64,000 nt of DNA from Amycolatopsis camponoti. GTDB taxonomy: Bacteria > Actinomycetota > Actinomycetes > Mycobacteriales > Pseudonocardiaceae. The notes below the pieces were generated by a model. That model made no database searches. It worked only from the letters and a program-made list of their open reading frames with translations, and had not been told where the DNA came from. The DNA lies in contig NZ_CABVGP010000001.1 of the NCBI RefSeq assembly GCF_902497555.1, positions 434,001-498,000 on the forward strand, in the 5' to 3' direction. A program made the translations under genes and the position numbers. Below, piece by piece: positions 1-9,859 of this stretch; positions within the stretch are counted from its first letter, which is position 1; every line of letters begins with the position of its first letter.

Positions 1-568
1 GTGACGACTCCGGCTCGCCCACGACGCCGGCCACCGACTTCCGCCGTCCCTTCTCCCCGAGCAGTGACAGCAGCACCGCCTTGACGACGAACCCCTTCTT
101 CGTCGGGCCGAGGCCGATCGGGCACCGCAGCGCCAGCGCCGCGACGCGCTCGGGCCGCCGGGTCGCGTAGTCGAGCGCCAGCCAGCCGCCGAACGACGAT
201 GTCAGGAAGGCCGCCCGCGAGACGCCGAAGTGGTCCAGCACCGCGTCCAGCCACTGCGCGTACCGGTCGCTGTCGAGCGGCGGCCGCGTCTCGGCGCTCA
301 TCCCGGGTTCGCCGATGATGTCGACGGCGTACACCCGGAACCGCTCGACCAGCGCCGGGATCCGGTGCGCCCATTCCGCCGAGTTGCTGCCGGAGCCGTG
401 CAGAAGCACCAGCGTGGGCGCGCTCTCGGGGCCGGAGACCAGGACGAACGTCTCGCCTTCGGGGGTCGGCACGCGCACTTCGTCGCGCGGGACCGGCCAG
501 CTCGTCAGTGCCTCGAGGTAGCGCTCACGCAGAAGGCGCGCGCCCGCGTCGGACTTGTATATCGTCAT
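1..568 (-). CDS. Alpha/beta hydrolase, C-terminus cut by window edge
   Basis: Reading the minus strand from an ATG at 568 gives an open frame of about 189 codons to the window edge, so the 3' end is missing. The fragment has the alpha/beta-hydrolase layout: an oxyanion-hole stretch LVLLHGSGSNSAEW near residue 55, a strand with VYAVDIIGEPG, and a nucleophile elbow TSSFGGW near residue 125 whose middle Ser is the likely nucleophile. The acid and histidine of the triad would lie beyond the window. Substrate cannot be told; esterases, lactonases and haloalkane-dehalogenase-like enzymes share this core. It is transcribed away from the two-component operon on the same strand. No convincing Shine-Dalgarno precedes the ATG. 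Confidence 0.75.
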   Translation of the reverse strand, partial: MTIYKSDAGARLLRERYLEALTSWPVPRDEVRVPTPEGETFVLVSGPESAPTLVLLHGSGSNSAEWAHRIPALVERFRVYAVDIIGEPGMSAETRPPLDSDRYAQWLDAVLDHFGVSRAAFLTSSFGGWLALDYATRRPERVAALALRCPIGLGPTKKGFVVKAVLLSLLGEKGRRKSVAGVVGEPESS

Positions 569-585
569 GCAAAGTACTCTATACA

Positions 586-610
586 TCCCTATCAAGAGGA
601 TAAATAGGGA
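586..610. promoter_or_regulatory. Inverted repeat upstream of the hydrolase, possible operator
   Basis: TCCCTAT (586-592) and ATAGGGA (604-610) form a perfect 7-bp dyad with an 11-bp spacer in an AT-rich gap. It lies 18 bp upstream of the hydrolase start and just beyond the stop of the response-regulator gene. Position and symmetry suit a repressor site for the hydrolase promoter; the binder is unknown. Confidence 0.3.
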
Positions 611-614
611 GTGA

Positions 615-1271
615 TCACGCCCCTGGACGCACCAGCCCGGACTCGTAGGCGAAGACCACCGCGTGCACCCGGTCGCGCAGCCGGAGCTTGCCGAGGATCC
701 GCCCGACGTGCGTCTTCACCGTCGTCTCGCCGATGTACAGCTTCGCCGCGATCTCGCCGTTGGAGTGCCCGCGCGCGATCAGCCCCAGCACGTCCTTCTC
801 GCGCTCGGTCAGCACGCCGAGCTTCGCGATGTCCACCGGATCGCGGTCGTCGTCGAGGTAGCGGTCGAGCAGCCGCCGCGTGACCGACGGCGAGACCATC
901 GAGTCGCCGCGCAGCACACCGCGGATCGCGACGAGCATCTCTTCCGACGGCGCGTCCTTCACCAGGAACCCGCTGGCACCCGCGCGCAGGGCGGCGTAGG
1001 CGTACTCGTCGAGGTCGAACGTCGTGATGATCAGGACGCGCACGTCCGGCAGCTCGGCGCAGATCCGCCCGGTGGCGGTGACGCCGTCGAGCACCGGCAT
1101 CCGGACGTCCATCAGCACCAGGTCGGGCCGCAGCTCCCGGGCCTTCGCGACGGCCTCCTCGCCGTTCGCCGCCTCGGCCGCGACGACGAGGTCGTCCTGG
1201 CTTTCGACGATCATCCGCAGCCCGACGCGCACCAGCTCCTGGTCGTCGCAGAGCAGCACCCGCGTCGTCAC
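615..1271 (-). CDS. LuxR/NarL-family DNA-binding response regulator
   Basis: A 218-residue response regulator. The receiver domain (about 1-120) shows the acidic pair D9/D10, the phospho-acceptor D55 in LVLMDVRMP and K105 in FLVKDAP. The LuxR/GerE helix-turn-helix lies at about 153-200 (LTEREKDVLGLIARG, then TTVKTHV). The start is the GTG that overlaps the stop of the kinase gene as GTGA; a longer reading upstream is only the shadow of the kinase. The overlap implies translational coupling and a two-gene operon. Phosphotransfer from the kinase should switch DNA binding; targets are unknown. Confidence 0.95.
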   Translation of the reverse strand: MTTRVLLCDDQELVRVGLRMIVESQDDLVVAAEAANGEEAVAKARELRPDLVLMDVRMPVLDGVTATGRICAELPDVRVLIITTFDLDEYAYAALRAGASGFLVKDAPSEEMLVAIRGVLRGDSMVSPSVTRRLLDRYLDDDRDPVDIAKLGVLTEREKDVLGLIARGHSNGEIAAKLYIGETTVKTHVGRILGKLRLRDRVHAVVFAYESGLVRPGA

Positions 1272-2386
1272 GACGCCACCACCAGGCTCGCGCACACCCG
1301 GTACCCGCCCTCCGGCGACGGCCCGGCCGCCAGTTCGCCGTGGTACATCTCGACGCGCTGGCGCATCCCGGTGAGCCCGCGCCCGGACGAGGGCAACGCG
1401 GGCACCGGCGCGGCCTTCCCGCCGGTGTTCGTCACCTCGATCCGGATCTCCGCCGGCCCGAAGGCGACTTCGACGCGGCCGGTCGCGTCGGCCGGGGCGT
1501 GCTTGATCATGTTGGTCAGTGCCTCCTGGACGATCCGGTACGCCTGCAGCGCGGCGCTCGCGGGCAGGCCACCGGGGTCGCCGGTGACCTCGAGCGCGAC
1601 GGCGCGCCCGCACTGCTCGACGAGGGCGCGCAGCTCGTCGACGGTCGGCTGGGGACTGCGCGCGGCCTGGCCGGCGTGCATGACTTCGAGGAGCCGCCGC
1701 AGCTCGGCCAGCGCGTCCCGGCCCGTGCGGCCGATCGTGTCGAGCGTGCGGTCGACGGCTTCGGGGTCGCGGTGCCGGGCGAGCTTCGCGCCTTCGGCGT
1801 TCAGCACGATGACGCTCATGCTGTGCGCGAGGACGTCGTGGAGCTCGCGCGCGATCCGGGCGCGCTCTTCCGCGACGGCCGCGCGTGACTGTGCTTCGGC
1901 GCGTTTCTCCTCCTCCGCGGTGAGCTGCTCCTGCTTGCGGAAGAACTCCCCGAGCGCCCACGCGGCGAAGTGCAGCGGCAGGATGCCGATGATCGTCAAC
2001 GTGGGGTTCTGGGTGCCCGGGCCCCACAGGACGCCCCACTGGAAGTCGAGCACGACGATGGCGGCCGCGATGAGCGCGGCGAAGCGCCGGTCACCCAGCT
2101 TCACGAGGTTGAACAGCACGACCGTCATCGCCAGCTCGGTCCGGCCGCGGTCGTAGGCCCAGATCTCGTCGAGGTACACCACCGCCGCCCCGGCGATGAT
2201 CAGCACCGCGGCCGTGCGCGGGTACCGGCGGCGCACCAGGATCGGGAGCAGGAAGAGCATCGAAAGGGCGCGGACACCCCACGCCGGCTCCCCGTTCCAG
2301 TTGGGCCCGAGGAAGACGAACACGGCGTACAGCGGCAGGTCCACCGTCCACCGGTGCCCGCGCACCCACCTCACGAGTCGTTCCAC
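1268..2386 (-). CDS. Two-component sensor histidine kinase (HisKA_3, NarL type)
   Basis: A 372-residue membrane sensor kinase. The N-terminal 145 residues hold four or five hydrophobic segments without a sizeable extracytoplasmic domain, so it probably senses something in or near the membrane. A coiled linker (about 150-180) leads to the HisKA_3 motif ARELHDVLAH with phospho-acceptor H183. The ATPase domain follows with the N-box-like EALTNMIKHAP and the G-box SSGRGLTGM. It autophosphorylates and passes phosphate to the response regulator encoded immediately downstream (4-bp overlap). The stimulus cannot be inferred. Confidence 0.95.
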   Translation of the reverse strand: MERLVRWVRGHRWTVDLPLYAVFVFLGPNWNGEPAWGVRALSMLFLLPILVRRRYPRTAAVLIIAGAAVVYLDEIWAYDRGRTELAMTVVLFNLVKLGDRRFAALIAAAIVVLDFQWGVLWGPGTQNPTLTIIGILPLHFAAWALGEFFRKQEQLTAEEEKRAEAQSRAAVAEERARIARELHDVLAHSMSVIVLNAEGAKLARHRDPEAVDRTLDTIGRTGRDALAELRRLLEVMHAGQAARSPQPTVDELRALVEQCGRAVALEVTGDPGGLPASAALQAYRIVQEALTNMIKHAPADATGRVEVAFGPAEIRIEVTNTGGKAAPVPALPSSGRGLTGMRQRVEMYHGELAAGPSPEGGYRVCASLVVAS

Positions 2387-2518
2387 GCCACCGAACGTAA
2401 TGCCGGGACCCGGCCCGGGTCGTCATCCCTCCGGCCAGACCGTGTCCTCCTCGGGGAGGACCGGACCGGCCGATCCGGCGGATTCGCGGCCACCGCCGCC
2501 GTTCCTAGCGTCGGGATC

Positions 2519-3115
2519 ATGTCGATCACCAGGGAATTCCTCCGCCACCCGATGCTGACGGGCGCGATCGCGCCCAGCTCGCCGAGGCTGGCCGAAACGA
2601 TGACGGCGGGCCTCGGCCTGGAACGCGCGGCCCGCGTCGTCGAACTCGGCCCGGGCACCGGCGTGTTCACCGAAGCGGTTCTCGCGCTGCTTCGTCCCGA
2701 AGCACGTCTGACCGCGTACGAGATCAACCCGCGTTTCGCCGCTTCGCTGCGCAAGCGCTTTCCCCAAGCCGACGTCGTCACCGGTTCGGCAGAGCACCTC
2801 GACGCCGGCGACCTCGACGTCGTCGTCTCCGGGCTGCCGTGGACGGCCATGACGGCGGACCGCAGGCACCGCATCCTGGACGCGGTCACGGCGGCGCTCG
2901 CCCCGAACGGCCGGTTCACGACGTTCGCGTACGCCCACACGGCTTGGACGCCACCCGCGCGGGGCTTCGCCGCTTCGCTGCGAAGCCGTTTCGCCGTGGT
3001 GGAGCGCACTTCTGTCGTCTGGGAGAACCTGCCGCCCGCGTTCGTCTACCGCGCGGCGCTGCCGGTGACGGTGGGGAGGACGACGCATGGACAGCCTGCT
3101 GCGGCCACTGCTTGA
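2519..3115 (+). CDS. Class I SAM-dependent methyltransferase, phospholipid N-methyltransferase-like
   Basis: A 198-residue protein. SAM motif I is VVELGPGTGVF (about 40-50), followed by an acidic loop LTAYEINPRF and a motif IV-like VVSGLPW. The N-terminus (ITREFLRHPMLTGAIAPSS) and overall length resemble the PmtA-like group related to rRNA adenine dimethylases (COG3963). A small methyltransferase acting on a lipid or quinone-like acceptor is plausible; the acceptor is not proven. The ATG at 2519 was chosen because an upstream in-frame extension only shadows the divergent kinase gene. Its 3' end overlaps the DedA-type gene by 29 bp, suggesting a coupled two-gene unit at the membrane. Confidence 0.8.
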   Translation: MSITREFLRHPMLTGAIAPSSPRLAETMTAGLGLERAARVVELGPGTGVFTEAVLALLRPEARLTAYEINPRFAASLRKRFPQADVVTGSAEHLDAGDLDVVVSGLPWTAMTADRRHRILDAVTAALAPNGRFTTFAYAHTAWTPPARGFAASLRSRFAVVERTSVVWENLPPAFVYRAALPVTVGRTTHGQPAAATA

Positions 3116-3578
3116 CGCGCCCCCGCTGGTCGTCTACCTAGTCTGCGCGCTGCTGATCACGGCGGAAACCGCGCTGCTGCCCGGAATCGTGCTGCCGACG
3201 CTGTCCGCGCTGCTGCTGATGGGGTTCCTCGCCGAGCGGGGCACGCTCCACCTCGGACTCGCTTTGCCGGTGGCCGTGGTCGCGGCGGTCGTGGGCGACC
3301 AGCTGGCCTACTTCGAAGGACGGCGGCTCCGCCGGTCCCGGTTCGTCCGCCGCATCGGCCAGGACCGCTGGGACCGCGCCGAAGCGGCGGTCGAGCGCTA
3401 CGGCGTCCCGGCGGTGATCGCGGGCCGCTGCCTGGCCGGCGTCCGGACGCTGGTGCCGCGCGTCGCGGGCTCGGCGGCGATGCCGTACCGCCGGTTCGCC
3501 GTGGGCAGCGTGTGCGCGGCCGTGCTGTGGGCGAGCACGGAACTGCTGGTGGGTCACCTGACGGCGCTGGTGCTCTGA
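3087..3578 (+). CDS. DedA/VTT-family membrane protein
   Basis: A 163-residue integral membrane protein of the SNARE-associated/VTT (DedA) family, shorter than the usual 200-220 residues. Visible features are an N-terminal hydrophobic segment (LVVYLVCALLITAE), the family-like LLPGIVLPTLSALL, a conserved GDQLAYFEGRR segment, and the characteristic R-C-L-A-G-V-R-T-LVPRVAG-SAAMPYRRF stretch near residues 112-135. Some DedA proteins act as lipid-carrier flippases and affect envelope homeostasis. Overlap with the upstream methyltransferase gene points to co-expression, perhaps around lipid modification. Confidence 0.85.
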   Translation: MDSLLRPLLDAPPLVVYLVCALLITAETALLPGIVLPTLSALLLMGFLAERGTLHLGLALPVAVVAAVVGDQLAYFEGRRLRRSRFVRRIGQDRWDRAEAAVERYGVPAVIAGRCLAGVRTLVPRVAGSAAMPYRRFAVGSVCAAVLWASTELLVGHLTALVL

Positions 3579-3669
3579 AGGCGTTCCGCGGCTCGATCAG
3601 GTGGACTTGGGTTACAAGAGCCCTTCGTCTCGTGCCCAATCCAGAACGGTTCGCCCCGAGAGAATCATG

Positions 3670-3695
3670 CTTGCGACGAATTTTGTCGTTGCAAG
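3670..3695. terminator. Hairpin between the convergent DedA and DUF4365-type genes
   Basis: CTTGCGACGA (3670-3679) pairs with TCGTTGCAAG (3686-3695), ten positions with one G-U pair on the plus strand and a six-base loop. It sits between two convergent genes and could end transcription of the DedA unit. No strong U-tract follows on either strand, so this is tentative. Confidence 0.35.
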
Positions 3696-3716
3696 TATAA
3701 GTCCCGCCGGGAGGCC

Positions 3717-4457
3717 TCACCCGGTTGTCTCTTGGAAATGACTTAGGACGATCAAATTAAGGGCTCGGGAGAATCGTTCTCCGGGCGGTAGAGGCTTCTC
3801 CCAAGTGTGCCTATAGCCATTTTTCAATGTGCTTATCAGTCTCTCTGGTACTACATCTTCATCAGTGAATATCTGCACCTTGCGCAGTAAGTCGTATATT
3901 GCAAAGTATGCCGCTCGATAAGGTCGGTGCGAGGCGCCCTCGGTGCCAAGTCGTTCCGCAGAGGAGTAGCTTTCCATGGCAACGAGGTATCTGCCGAAAG
4001 AATGTTGAATTCGTGCATCCCATGCGATCAGGTGGGCGGCTGTCCGGTCGAATTTATCGGATTCGTCGAACTTAAGGGAAATCCACTGTTTTCCAGACAG
4101 GAGGAGATCGATCGGGTCAACCTGTGTTCTCGGGTACGTGTATCAACCGCGATCTGCGCTAACGTCCCACAATACGAGCGCGACTGTCTCGGCGCTGTAG
4201 GCCCATCGGATGGCGCGGTCGATCGGTACTCGGACGCTCTTTTTATTGAAGGAAGTCGGATCGATTTGCGAGCGCCCCTTGACTTGGACCCATACTCGAG
4301 AAGGGTCCACCTCGCCTCTCAGGGAGGTTTGGACGAGTAAATCCTCACCGTAGTCGTTCTTGACCTCGTCTACGGCCGCATCGATGTCCAGCCAGATACG
4401 CGAGACAGCTGCGGCCGCCTTCGAGCCGATCACGTGTTGAAGGGGCCTCTTGGGCAT
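3717..4457 (-). pseudogene. DUF4365-type protein interrupted by an in-frame TGA
   Basis: Two open segments in the same minus-strand frame (4457-4146 and 4142-3720) are separated only by a TGA at 4143-4145. Read through, they make one protein of about 246 residues. The first part looks like the DUF4365 endonuclease-like fold: DYGEDLLVQ, then VWVQVKGRSQID, then ETVALVLWDVSADRG just before the stop. The reading continues sensibly after it (YTYPRTQVDPIDLLLSGKQW). The lost codon was probably TGG or another single-base neighbour. DUF4365 proteins are often found in defence or mobile contexts; this copy is lower in GC than its flanks. It lies 10 bp downstream of the XRE gene on the same strand. A sequencing error or programmed readthrough is possible but less likely. 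Confidence 0.7.
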
Positions 4458-4467
4458 GGCACTACTC

Positions 4468-5241
4468 TCACACGACGGCGCTGGGGGTGTGAAGCCGTTC
4501 CGCGGTTTCGGCGTCCGCGGGCAGGAACGTCTCCAGCTTCAGCTCCGACACCGTGACGTCGGCGGCGGTCGCGAACGTCGTGATCGCCGTGATCAGTCGC
4601 AGTTCACCGGCCGAAGTGGACAGTCGCACGGGGACGGCGAACCCGAGGTGGTCCGCGCTCGGCGGCCGTTCCGGCGGCAGGTACCCCGTCAGCTCGGCGA
4701 GCTGCGCGGCGAGCCGGTCGTCCGGGGTGCGCGCGAGGTCGTTGCGGAGGCGCTCCAGGATGTGGCGGGCCCAGTCGTCGAGGTTCCGCACGCGCGGCGC
4801 CATTCCGCGCGGGTGCAGCGCGAGCCGCAGCGTGTCGACCGGTTCTTCGAGCAATTCCGGCGCGACACCCTCGATGAGCAGGGAGAAAGCGTCGTTCTTC
4901 GCGACGAGCAGGCCGTAGCGGTCGACGACGATCGCGGGGTAGGGACGGTGGCCGTCGAGCAGCCGCCGCAGCCCGTCGAGCACCGGCCGGATCGCCGGGT
5001 CGCCGAGCTGGGTTTCGGGGTACGTCGGCGCGTAGCCGGCCGCGTGGAGCAGGCCGTTGCGCTCGCGCAGCGGCAGTTCGAGGGATTCCGCGACGCGCAG
5101 CACCATCCCGCGGCCGGGCACCGAACGGCCGCTTTCCATGAAACTCACGTGCCGCTGCGTCGTGCCCGCGCGCAGCGCCAGGTCGAGCTGGCTGAGCCGC
5201 CGCCGGGTGCGCCAGTCCTTGAGCGCCGTTCCGAAGTCCAC
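4468..5241 (-). CDS. XRE-family regulator with MmyB-like ligand-binding domain
   Basis: A 257-residue regulator. The N-terminal helix-turn-helix (about 1-62) has the XRE pattern RRRLSQLDLALRAGTTQRHVSFMESGR. The rest matches the MmyB-like domain common in actinomycetes: YPAIVVDRYGLLVAKNDAF, a conserved W in LDDWARHIL and a C-terminal LRLITAITTF. That fold is PAS-like and thought to bind a small hydrophobic ligand. It is divergent from the luciferase-like oxidoreductase 74 bp away and probably controls it, itself, or both, as is common for this family next to oxidoreductases. The broken DUF4365-type gene follows it. Confidence 0.88.
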   Translation of the reverse strand: MDFGTALKDWRTRRRLSQLDLALRAGTTQRHVSFMESGRSVPGRGMVLRVAESLELPLRERNGLLHAAGYAPTYPETQLGDPAIRPVLDGLRRLLDGHRPYPAIVVDRYGLLVAKNDAFSLLIEGVAPELLEEPVDTLRLALHPRGMAPRVRNLDDWARHILERLRNDLARTPDDRLAAQLAELTGYLPPERPPSADHLGFAVPVRLSTSAGELRLITAITTFATAADVTVSELKLETFLPADAETAERLHTPSAVV

Positions 5242-5315
5242 GGTCCCATCCTGCTCGGGCGCGCCATTCCTCGCGGGGAATTGAGGGCATTCCCCGCTTC
5301 GGCGAGGCTTCCGGC

Positions 5316-6239
5316 ATGACGAACTACGGCCTGGTCGTGCCGACCTACCAGCCCATCCTCGACGCCGGGCGGACCGCGCCCGAGCTGGTCGACGTCGCCG
5401 TCTCCGCGGAGGAGCTCGGCCTCGACTCGGTCTGGGTGGGCGACACCCTCGCGCGGGCTCCGCTGGACGCTTTCACCGTGCTGGGCGCGTTCGCCGCCCG
5501 GACTTCCCGGGTGACCCTGGGGACGTCCGCGCTGCTCCCGGCGTTGCGGGACCCGGTTCTTTCGGCGAACCAGCTGCTTTCGCTCGATCTGCTCAGCGGC
5601 GGCCGCCTCACGGTGGCCGTCGGCGCGGGGTTCGCCGGCCGCAGCGAGCCGGAGTTCGCGTTCGTCGGGGTGCCTTGGGCGCGCCGGCGAGCGCGCCTCG
5701 ACGACATCGTGGGCCTGTGGCGGGCGGCGTGGAGCGGCGAGTCGTCGTTCCACGGCGAGGTGCTCCACCACGACTCGCTGCCTTCCTATCCCGCGCCCGC
5801 GCGGCCGGGCGGGCCGCCGGTGTGGCTGGCGGCGTACACGCCGGGGGCGCTGGAGCGCGTCGGCCGGCTGTACGACGGCTGGCTGCCCTACCCGCCCGAC
5901 CCGGCGGACTACGGGTCCGGCCTGGCCCGGATCCGCGAACGGGCGTCGCGCCCGGTGACGCCGGCGTTGTTCGCGACGGTCCTGGTGGAGGACGACGTGG
6001 ACCGCGGGCGCGCGCTGCTGGAGGAGTACTGCCTGACCAACTACGGCGCGCCGGCGGAGTACGTCCAGGGCATCCAGATGCAGGTGACGGGAAGCGTCGC
6101 GGAGGTGGCTTCGCGGCTGCGTGAGTACGAAGGGGCGGAGCACGTCCTGCTGCGGATCGCGAGCACCGACCCGAAGGTGTTCGACGAGCAGTTGCCGCGG
6201 CTCGCGGAGGTGGCGGAACTGCTGCGCGACCAGCCGTGA
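5316..6239 (+). CDS. LLM-class flavin-dependent oxidoreductase
   Basis: A 307-residue protein of the bacterial luciferase-like superfamily, which use FMN or F420 in a TIM barrel. Family features in order: an N-terminal strand YGLVVPTYQPIL, ELGLDSVWVGDTL, TSRVTLGTSALLPALRDPV, LSGGRLTVAVGAGFAG, and ARRRARLDDIVGLWRAAWSG. The central GGPPVWLAAYTPGALERVGRLYDGWLP motif, given here only to show the family, is typical. An F420 cofactor is plausible in this organism but not demonstrable. Substrate unknown. Divergent from the MmyB-like regulator, which may control it. Confidence 0.88.
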   Translation: MTNYGLVVPTYQPILDAGRTAPELVDVAVSAEELGLDSVWVGDTLARAPLDAFTVLGAFAARTSRVTLGTSALLPALRDPVLSANQLLSLDLLSGGRLTVAVGAGFAGRSEPEFAFVGVPWARRRARLDDIVGLWRAAWSGESSFHGEVLHHDSLPSYPAPARPGGPPVWLAAYTPGALERVGRLYDGWLPYPPDPADYGSGLARIRERASRPVTPALFATVLVEDDVDRGRALLEEYCLTNYGAPAEYVQGIQMQVTGSVAEVASRLREYEGAEHVLLRIASTDPKVFDEQLPRLAEVAELLRDQP

Positions 6240-6276
6240 TCGGAAACCTGTCGGGGGTGGCACGTAGGCTGGGACC

Positions 6277-9200
6277 GTGACAAACGCTCCATTGTCCGGA
6301 CTCCTCACCGCCATCCTGCCCGACCCGGCACTGCGTGGCGTGGTCGAGCGCGCCGGTGCGCCGCTGCTCGAGCTGCAAGGCCCGATCGCCGCCCGGCAGC
6401 TCGTCGCCGCCGCCCTCGCCGCCGACGAGGGCGCGGGCAAACCCGTCCTCGCCGTCACCGCCACCGGCCGCGAGGCCGACGAGCTGACCGCCGCGCTCGG
6501 CGCGCTCGTCGGCCAGGACCGGGTGGTCGATTTCCCCTCCTGGGAGACCCTCCCGCACGAGCGGCTCTCCCCGCGCGCCGACACCGTCGGCCGCCGGCTG
6601 GAGGTGCTGCACCGGCTGAAGACCGAGGACGACACCCTGCGCGTCGTCGTCGCGACCGTCCGCAGCCTCATCCAGCCCATGGCCCCCGGCCTCGGCTCGC
6701 TCGAGCCGGTCGACCTCGTCGTCGGCGAGGAGCAGAGCTTCGAGGGCCTCCTCGAACGGCTCGTCGAGCTGGCCTACGTCCGCGTCGACATGGTCGAGAA
6801 GCGCGGCGAGTTCGCCGTCCGCGGCGGCATCCTCGACCTGTTCGGGCCGACCGCGCAGCACCCCGTCCGCGTCGAGTTCTGGGGCGACGAGGTCAGCGAG
6901 ATCCGCGCGTTCGCCGTCTCCGACCAGCGGTCGCTGCCCGGCGAGATCGCGCGCGTCACCGCGCCGCCGTGCCGGGAGCTGCTGCTCACGCCGCCGGTCA
7001 AGGAGAAGGCCGCGGAGCTGGCGAAGACGTACGAGGCCGACGCGCACCTGGCCGAGATGCTCACCAAGCTCGCCGACGGCATCCCGGTCGAGGGCATGGA
7101 GGCCCTCATCCCGGTGCTCTGCGAAGGCGAGCTGGAGCTGCTCACCGACGCGATGCCGATCGGCACCCACGTCCTGGTGACCGACCCGGAGAAGATCCGC
7201 GCCCGGGCCGCCGACCTCGTCCGCACCGGCCAGGAGTTCCTCGAAGCGTCCTGGACGACGGCCGCGGCGGGCGGCCAGGCCCCGATCGACCTCGGCGCGT
7301 CCGCCTACCGCGGGCTCGACGAGATCGCGTCCCACGCGCAGGACACCAAGCGCTCCTGGTGGACGCTCACCCAGCTGACCAGCGAAGACCCGGACGTCTA
7401 CCGCGTCTCGGTCGAAGCCGCGCCGGCGTACCGCGGCGAGCTCGAGCGCGCGATGACGGACCTGCGCGCCCACACGGCGGCGGGCGGCACGGCGGTGCTC
7501 GTCGTCGCCGGCCAGGGCACCGCGGCGCGCGCGGTCGAGCAGCTCTCGGGCGCGGACGTCCCGGCGACGCAGGCCGGCGACGGTCTCACCGGGGTGCCCG
7601 CGGCGGGCCTGGTCACGGTCACCTGCGGCGGCCTGACGGACGGCTTCGTCTCGCCGGAGCGCGCCCTGGTCGTGCTCACCGAGGCGGACCTGACCGGCCG
7701 CGGTTCCGGCGCCGGAACGTCCACAAAGGACCTCACCACCAAGATGCCGTCCCGGCGGCGCAACGCGGTGGACCCGCTGGCGCTCAAGAACGGCGACTAC
7801 GTCGTGCACGAGCAGCACGGCATCGGCCGGTTCGTCGAGATGGTGCAGCGCACGGTCGCCGGCGCGACCCGCGAGTACCTGCTGCTGGAGTACGGGTCGT
7901 CCAAGCGCGGGCACCCGGGCGACCGGCTGTTCGTGCCGACCGACCAGCTCGACGAGGTGTCCAAGTACGTCGGCGGCGAGCTGCCCACGCTGAACAAGCT
8001 CGGCGGCTCCGACTGGAAGAACACCAAGGCCCGGGCCAAGAAGGCGGTCAAGGAGATCGCCGCCGAGCTGGTCCAGCTCTACGCCGCGCGCCAGGCCGCG
8101 CCCGGGCACGCGTTCGGCCCGGACACGCCGTGGCAGGGCGAGCTGGAGGACGCCTTCCCGTTCACCGAAACCAACGACCAGCTCGCCGCGATCGACGAGG
8201 TCAAGGCCGACATGGAACGCGGCGTCCCGATGGACCGCGTCATCTGCGGCGACGTCGGCTACGGCAAGACGGAGATCGCCGTGCGCGCGGCGTTCAAGGC
8301 GGTGCAGGACGGCAAGCAGGTCGCCGTGCTCGTCCCGACGACCCTGCTCGCGCAGCAGCACCTGAACACGTTCCAGGAGCGCATGCGCTCGTTCCCCGTG
8401 ACGATCAAGGGCCTGTCCCGCTTCACGAACAAGACCGAGTCCGACCTCATCCTGGAGCAGCTCGCCGCCGGCGAGGTCGACATCGTGATCGGCACGCACC
8501 GCCTGCTGCAGACGGGCATCCGCTACAAGGACCTCGGCCTCGTGATCGTCGACGAGGAGCAGCGCTTCGGTGTCGAGCACAAGGAACACATCAAGGCGCT
8601 GCGCACGCACGTCGACGTGCTGACGATGTCCGCGACCCCGATCCCGCGGACGCTGGAGATGTCGCTGGCCGGCATCCGCGAGATGTCGACGATCCTCACC
8701 CCGCCCGAGGACCGGCACCCGATCCTGACGTACGTCGGTTCGTACGACGACAAGCAGGTCGGCGCGGCGATCCGCCGTGAGCTGCTGCGCGACGGCCAGG
8801 TGTTCTACGTCCACAACCGCGTCTCCTCGATCGAGAAGGCCGCGCGGCACATCCGGGAGCTGGTGCCGGAGGCGCGCGTCGTCACCGCGCACGGGCAGAT
8901 GAACGAGGACAAGCTCGAAAAGATCATCCAGGGCTTCTGGGAGAACGAGTACGACGTCCTGGTGTGCACCACGATCGTCGAGACCGGGCTCGACATCTCG
9001 AACGCGAACACGCTGCTCGTCGAGCGCGGTGACCTGCTCGGGCTGGCCCAGCTGCACCAGCTGCGCGGCCGCGTCGGGCGAGGTCGCGAACGCGGGTACG
9101 CGTACTTCCTGTACCCGCCGGAGGCGCCGCTGACCGAGACGGCCCACGACCGGCTCGCGACGATCGCCCAGAACACCGAGCTGGGCGCGGGCATGGCGGT

Positions 9201-9846
9201 CGCGATGAAGGACCTGGAGATCCGCGGCGCGGGCAACATCCTCGGCGCGGAGCAGTCCGGGCACATCGCGGGTGTCGGGTTCGACCTCTACGTGCGGTTG
9301 GTCGGCGAAGCGGTCGACGCGTTCCGGCGGCACGCGGGCGCCGAGCCGGCGGAGGACGAGGAGATGGCCGACGTCCGGGTCGACCTCCCGATCGACGCTC
9401 ACATCCCCCACGACTACGTCCCGGGTGAGCGCTTGCGGCTGGAGGCGTACCGCAAGATCGCGGCGGCGCCGGACACCGAGGGGCTGGACGCGGTCCGCGA
9501 AGAGCTGATCGACCGCTACGGCCAGCCGCCGGCGCCGGTGAACCGGCTGCTGTCGGTGGCGCGGTTCCGGCACACGTGCCGCGAGGCGGGCGTGACGGAG
9601 GTGGCGGTCCAGGGCAACACGATCCGGTTCGCGCCGCTGCCGTTGCAGGACTCGCAGATGGTCCGGTTGAAGAGGCTGTACCCGAAGGCGACGTTCAAGG
9701 CCGTGACGAACACGGTCTCGGTCCCGAAGCCCACGGAGGGCCCGGCCGGCGGCCGGATCGGCGCGCCGACGCTGCGGGACGAAGAGCTGCTGGACTGGTG
9801 CACGAAGCTCCTGACGCAGCTGACGAAGAAGCCGGCCGCCGTGTAA
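6277..9846 (+). CDS. mfd: Transcription-repair coupling factor Mfd
   Basis: At 1189 residues this is full-length Mfd, the ATP-dependent translocase that removes stalled RNA polymerase from lesions and recruits UvrA. The N-terminal UvrB-like module (about 1-350) includes [14 protein letters not shown] and the [10 protein letters not shown] stretch. The RNA-polymerase-interacting CarD-like domain lies near 495-570 ([16 protein letters not shown]). The RecG-like motor shows Walker [10 protein letters not shown] near 658 and DEEQRFG near 758, with helicase motifs through [15 protein letters not shown]-terminal domain ends the protein. The GTG start has a TAGGCT -10-like hexamer ending 6 nt upstream, suggesting a leaderless transcript. 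Confidence 0.98.
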   Translation: MTNAPLSGLLTAILPDPALRGVVERAGAPLLELQGPIAARQLVAAALAADEGAGKPVLAVTATGREADELTAALGALVGQDRVVDFPSWETLPHERLSPRADTVGRRLEVLHRLKTEDDTLRVVVATVRSLIQPMAPGLGSLEPVDLVVGEEQSFEGLLERLVELAYVRVDMVEKRGEFAVRGGILDLFGPTAQHPVRVEFWGDEVSEIRAFAVSDQRSLPGEIARVTAPPCRELLLTPPVKEKAAELAKTYEADAHLAEMLTKLADGIPVEGMEALIPVLCEGELELLTDAMPIGTHVLVTDPEKIRARAADLVRTGQEFLEASWTTAAAGGQAPIDLGASAYRGLDEIASHAQDTKRSWWTLTQLTSEDPDVYRVSVEAAPAYRGELERAMTDLRAHTAAGGTAVLVVAGQGTAARAVEQLSGADVPATQAGDGLTGVPAAGLVTVTCGGLTDGFVSPERALVVLTEADLTGRGSGAGTSTKDLTTKMPSRRRNAVDPLALKNGDYVVHEQHGIGRFVEMVQRTVAGATREYLLLEYGSSKRGHPGDRLFVPTDQLDEVSKYVGGELPTLNKLGGSDWKNTKARAKKAVKEIAAELVQLYAARQAAPGHAFGPDTPWQGELEDAFPFTETNDQLAAIDEVKADMERGVPMDRVICGDVGYGKTEIAVRAAFKAVQDGKQVAVLVPTTLLAQQHLNTFQERMRSFPVTIKGLSRFTNKTESDLILEQLAAGEVDIVIGTHRLLQTGIRYKDLGLVIVDEEQRFGVEHKEHIKALRTHVDVLTMSATPIPRTLEMSLAGIREMSTILTPPEDRHPILTYVGSYDDKQVGAAIRRELLRDGQVFYVHNRVSSIEKAARHIRELVPEARVVTAHGQMNEDKLEKIIQGFWENEYDVLVCTTIVETGLDISNANTLLVERGDLLGLAQLHQLRGRVGRGRERGYAYFLYPPEAPLTETAHDRLATIAQNTELGAGMAVAMKDLEIRGAGNILGAEQSGHIAGVGFDLYVRLVGEAVDAFRRHAGAEPAEDEEMADVRVDLPIDAHIPHDYVPGERLRLEAYRKIAAAPDTEGLDAVREELIDRYGQPPAPVNRLLSVARFRHTCREAGVTEVAVQGNTIRFAPLPLQDSQMVRLKRLYPKATFKAVTNTVSVPKPTEGPAGGRIGAPTLRDEELLDWCTKLLTQLTKKPAAV

Positions 9847-9859
9847 CGCGCTGCGGACA

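Noticed and set aside
4143..4145. Selenocysteine decoding of the in-frame TGA
   Set aside because: The gene is not a known selenoprotein family, no SECIS-like stem follows the codon that I can see, and the neighbouring sequence fits a Trp or similar codon.
4500..5315. Toxin-antitoxin pair formed by the XRE gene and the broken gene after it
   Set aside because: The XRE protein has an MmyB-like domain, not an antitoxin layout, and the following gene is DUF4365-like and too long for a typical toxin.
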